Positions 61,912-64,000 of a stretch of 64,000 nucleotides of DNA are shown piece after piece; position 1 is the stretch's first letter, and each line of letters opens with the position of its first letter. The stretch comes from Sphingobium sp. WTD-1 (GTDB taxonomy: Bacteria; Pseudomonadota; Alphaproteobacteria; Sphingomonadales; Sphingomonadaceae). The translations under genes and the position numbers were made by a program. The stretch is from assembly GCF_030128825.1 (NCBI RefSeq), contig NZ_CP119128.1, forward strand, positions 248,001 through 312,000. The letters are read 5' to 3'. The notes below the pieces were generated by a model that was not told the DNA's origin, did not search any database, and saw only the letters and a program-made list of their open reading frames with translations.

Positions 61912-63318
61912 TCACGGGAAGATACCCGTCTGGCCATAGCATGCGGCAATCTTGTCGATCGCAACGATCATTGCGGCGGTCCGCAGGTCTGTGCCATGCC
62001 GCCCTCTTGCTTCGAGCAATTGGGCTAAGGCGCTGGACATTGCGTCCTCAAGTGCCGAATGCACTAGATCAATCTCGTCTGCCCCCTTAAGTGTGGCGAG
62101 GACGGGTGGTTCGATTTTGCGACCACTCGCGCCGGCAATTCTGTGATAGGCCCCCTGATCAAATCTCTGCTCAATGCGCCCGAAGCGTACATGAGCGAGG
62201 TTCTTCAGCCACTCAAGGTAGGAGGCCGTAACCCCTCCTGCGTTCAAGTAGATGTCAGGTATGATCATCACACCGCGCTCGGACAGCGCGCGATCGGCGT
62301 CTGCGGTCACTGGACCATTGGCCCCTTCCGCAATGATGCGTGCTCGCAAGCGCTGCTGATTGCCAGCGTGGATTGTATTTTCGAGTGCTGCCGGCACAAG
62401 TATGTCACAGTCGAGCTCAAGTCCCAGCATCGACGAAGGCAGGTCTTGAGCGCCAGAAAACCCCATGATGGAACCAGTTTGGGTTCGATGTTCCATCACA
62501 TCCGGTATATGCAGGCCAGCCTCCCTGAATATTGCTCCATCATGCTCGATGACACAGATGATCTTCGCGCCACCATTTTCAAGAAATGTCGCTGCATGCC
62601 CGCCGACGTTGCCCAATCCTTGCACGACGATTCTTTTACCTTCGAGGCCTCTGGTCAAACCCAGCCGCGCCATTTCGGCCTCTCGAGCGCAGGCTTCCCT
62701 CAGACCATAGAACACGCCAAGCCCGGTCGCCTCGGTCCTGCCACGCAACCCACTCAAGGTTATAGGCTTGCCCGTCACGCACGCCAGCGCATTCAGATCC
62801 GAGTGGTTAATTTGCTGATAGGTGTCGGCGATCCAGGCCATTTCCTGCGGCCCCGTCCCGTAGTCGGGTGCCGGAACATCGCTGGCAGGGCCGATCATGT
62901 TGCGGCGGAGCAGCTCGAATGCGTACCGGCGCGTGATCCGTTCGAGTTCGGCTGCGGAGAATTCGTTGCGGTCGATCTGGATCGCCCCCTTTGCCCCTCC
63001 GAAGGGCACGTCCATCAGCGCGCATTTGTATGTCATGAGCGAGGCTAGGCCAACGACTTCCTCAAGCTCGACATTGGGGCTGAAGCGAATGCCACCCTTG
63101 GTCGGCAGCCGGTGGTGACTGTGCTCTGCGCGCCAGGCATTGATGACCCTGACGGTTCCGTCGTCTCTCCTGATCGGAAACGCGAACTGGCAAACCGTGT
63201 TGCAAGTCCGTATTTGCGAGAGCAGCAGGGGGTCGTGCAGGGTATGGCCGGCTGCCCGGTCGAAGGCCTGGTCTACTTGCTGATCGAGGCGGATACGAGA
63301 ATTTTGGGAATCATTCAT
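61912..63318 (-). CDS. Glu/Leu/Phe/Val-family glutamate dehydrogenase
   Basis: A 468-residue NAD(P)-dependent dehydrogenase. The catalytic lysine motif MDVPFGGAKGAIQID lies near residue 104, GPASDVPAPDYGTGPQEMAW near 140, the Rossmann motif IVVQGLGNVGGHAATFLENG near 226 and AEGANGPVTADADRAL near 330. It interconverts glutamate and 2-oxoglutarate, which could feed osmoprotection or nitrogen balance. The start at 63318 (MNDSQNSRIRLD) is chosen over 63378 because the upstream part is not conserved. Confidence 0.92.
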   Translation of the reverse strand: MNDSQNSRIRLDQQVDQAFDRAAGHTLHDPLLLSQIRTCNTVCQFAFPIRRDDGTVRVINAWRAEHSHHRLPTKGGIRFSPNVELEEVVGLASLMTYKCALMDVPFGGAKGAIQIDRNEFSAAELERITRRYAFELLRRNMIGPASDVPAPDYGTGPQEMAWIADTYQQINHSDLNALACVTGKPITLSGLRGRTEATGLGVFYGLREACAREAEMARLGLTRGLEGKRIVVQGLGNVGGHAATFLENGGAKIICVIEHDGAIFREAGLHIPDVMEHRTQTGSIMGFSGAQDLPSSMLGLELDCDILVPAALENTIHAGNQQRLRARIIAEGANGPVTADADRALSERGVMIIPDIYLNAGGVTASYLEWLKNLAHVRFGRIEQRFDQGAYHRIAGASGRKIEPPVLATLKGADEIDLVHSALEDAMSSALAQLLEARGRHGTDLRTAAMIVAIDKIAACYGQTGIFP

Positions 63319-63510
63319 CTTCCGGAGGCTCCGTATCTCGACGCTGGCATCATGCGACCAGATCAAGACCCGGGGCACCTACGTCGCCCTTCCATCGAAT
63401 CGCGACGATACAGGATTGCTCGCCGGAAGTCGCTAATCGCCAGCTTTCTGGTGAAGCGCCAATAGCGCTGGGTAACCCGACCACCGGACAGAGTCCGGAT
63501 CATGGTACTC

Positions 63511-63717
63511 CTACGCTTTCGGGCGAAGAACCTGCTTTGGTCCCGATAGCGTCCAACTAGGAGGATCGCTGGCCGGAAACGACTCAATGATAGCTTCCTC
63601 CACCGGGTCCAGTTCATCAGCGGGCTGCTCGTCTCGCATCGAGGCTAATTCGGCCTGTGTCCTGTCATTCTCGGCAGCCTTCACAGGCTGTGTGGGTTTC
63701 TCGGAAGCAGACATCAT
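63511..63717 (-). CDS. Small acidic protein with ESFPASDPPSW motif
   Basis: A 68-residue hydrophilic protein from ATG 63717 (or 63714). The C-terminal part VEEAIIESFPASDPPSW is a motif found in many short alphaproteobacterial stress-associated proteins of unknown function. No membrane segment is seen. It lies between the glutamate dehydrogenase and the second HdeD gene on the same strand. Confidence 0.7.
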   Translation of the reverse strand: MMSASEKPTQPVKAAENDRTQAELASMRDEQPADELDPVEEAIIESFPASDPPSWTLSGPKQVLRPKA

Positions 63718-63779
63718 ATTGGTCCCTGGTTGGAGTTCAGTTCGTTGCTTTTTATTGGCTTCATTTTCCCGTGGCACGG

Positions 63780-64000
63780 TCAAGCTCGCCGAAGCTTCAG
63801 ACCGAGGCCGATGAGAACAAACCCGGCAAACATTGCATAGGCCCCGATCACCCACGCGGCCGAAGGCAAGGTCGTCAGGGGATCAAGGACCAGCAGGATG
63901 AAGATCGCGATCCCAAGAAATACCGAGAGGGCGCCTGAGAGGCCCATCAACCACTCTCCCCTGATTTCCTTGCGAAGGCTCGTTGCGGCAACCATCTCAA
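63780..64000 (-). CDS. hdeD: HdeD-family membrane protein, C-terminal part (continues past the window)
   Basis: The minus-strand frame is open to the window edge; only the last 72 codons are present. The sequence (ATSLRKEIRGEWLMGLSG, FLGIAIFILLVLDPLTTLPS and VIGAYAMFAGFVLIGLGLKL) aligns with the C-terminal half of the HdeD at 9047-9694 (IRLRKEIKGEVWLILSG). It is thus a second HdeD of the island. The ATG at 63993-63995 is internal. Confidence 0.82.
   Translation of the reverse strand, partial: EMVAATSLRKEIRGEWLMGLSGALSVFLGIAIFILLVLDPLTTLPSAAWVIGAYAMFAGFVLIGLGLKLRRA

Overview
The window looks like a GC-rich alphaproteobacterial replicon, most likely from a sphingomonad (Sphingomonadaceae). This rests on the codon usage, the fused transaldolase/phosphoglucose isomerase, the pentose-phosphate gene set and the protein families present; it is an inference, since no rRNA or species marker is in the window. 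No tRNA, rRNA or CRISPR array was seen.

Layout. 1-2407: end of a fatty-acid outer-membrane transporter, a long-chain acyl-CoA ligase and a MerR regulator. 2467-7834: a nest of mobile DNA. A serine recombinase remnant is cut by an IS3-family element. Two different IS3-family elements lie head to head, and each is interrupted at the same codon of its transposase by an identical IS110-family element. 7870-13268: a ribosome-hibernation/sigma-factor fusion, HdeD, a membrane protein, an IS1111-type element and a YfdX protein. 13362-20701: a pentose-phosphate operon (transketolase, transaldolase-isomerase, gnd, zwf), then gpmA. 21617-24433: a zinc peptidase, an NDUFS4-like protein and two small heat-shock proteins. 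24566-26220: an IS1380 element. 26433-28418: a Bax-inhibitor-like membrane protein and a tyrosine recombinase preceded by a lox/dif-like inverted repeat. 28636-33447: a GDP-mannose, glycosyltransferase and GH130 operon. 33505-45589: dnaJ-dnaK-grpE, a phosphomannomutase-like HAD protein, universal stress protein, Dps, BON protein, peroxiredoxin, glutaredoxin and thioredoxin. 45650-51479: clpB with a degP remnant, 6-phosphogluconolactonase and mannose-6-phosphate isomerase. 51966-55791: a second YfdX, a DUF5335 protein, two Crp/Fnr regulators and a third Hsp20. 56115-64000: a histidine-kinase-like protein, a cardiolipin synthase-like protein, PsiE, a KefB-like antiporter, glutamate dehydrogenase and a second HdeD that runs off the end.

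The central reading is that 7870-64000 is an enlarged stress-tolerance island. It carries counterparts of most of the cargo of the enterobacterial locus of heat resistance (tLST/LHR): Hsp20, a Clp disaggregase, two YfdX, HdeD, thioredoxin, KefB, PsiE and DegP. Added to these are the DnaK system, NADPH-generating enzymes, mannose-polymer metabolism, redox enzymes, Dps and USP.

Many of these genes share a palindrome, CTGA-N6-TCAG, 60-120 bp before their start codons. Eleven exact copies were found in intergenic DNA. It has the spacing of an FNR/FixK box, and two Crp/Fnr-family regulators lie in the same island, one with a copy in front of it. Several genes (a lipoprotein, the peroxiredoxin, a small conserved protein and degP) carry in-frame stops or a frameshift, so the island is partly decaying or the assembly contains base errors.
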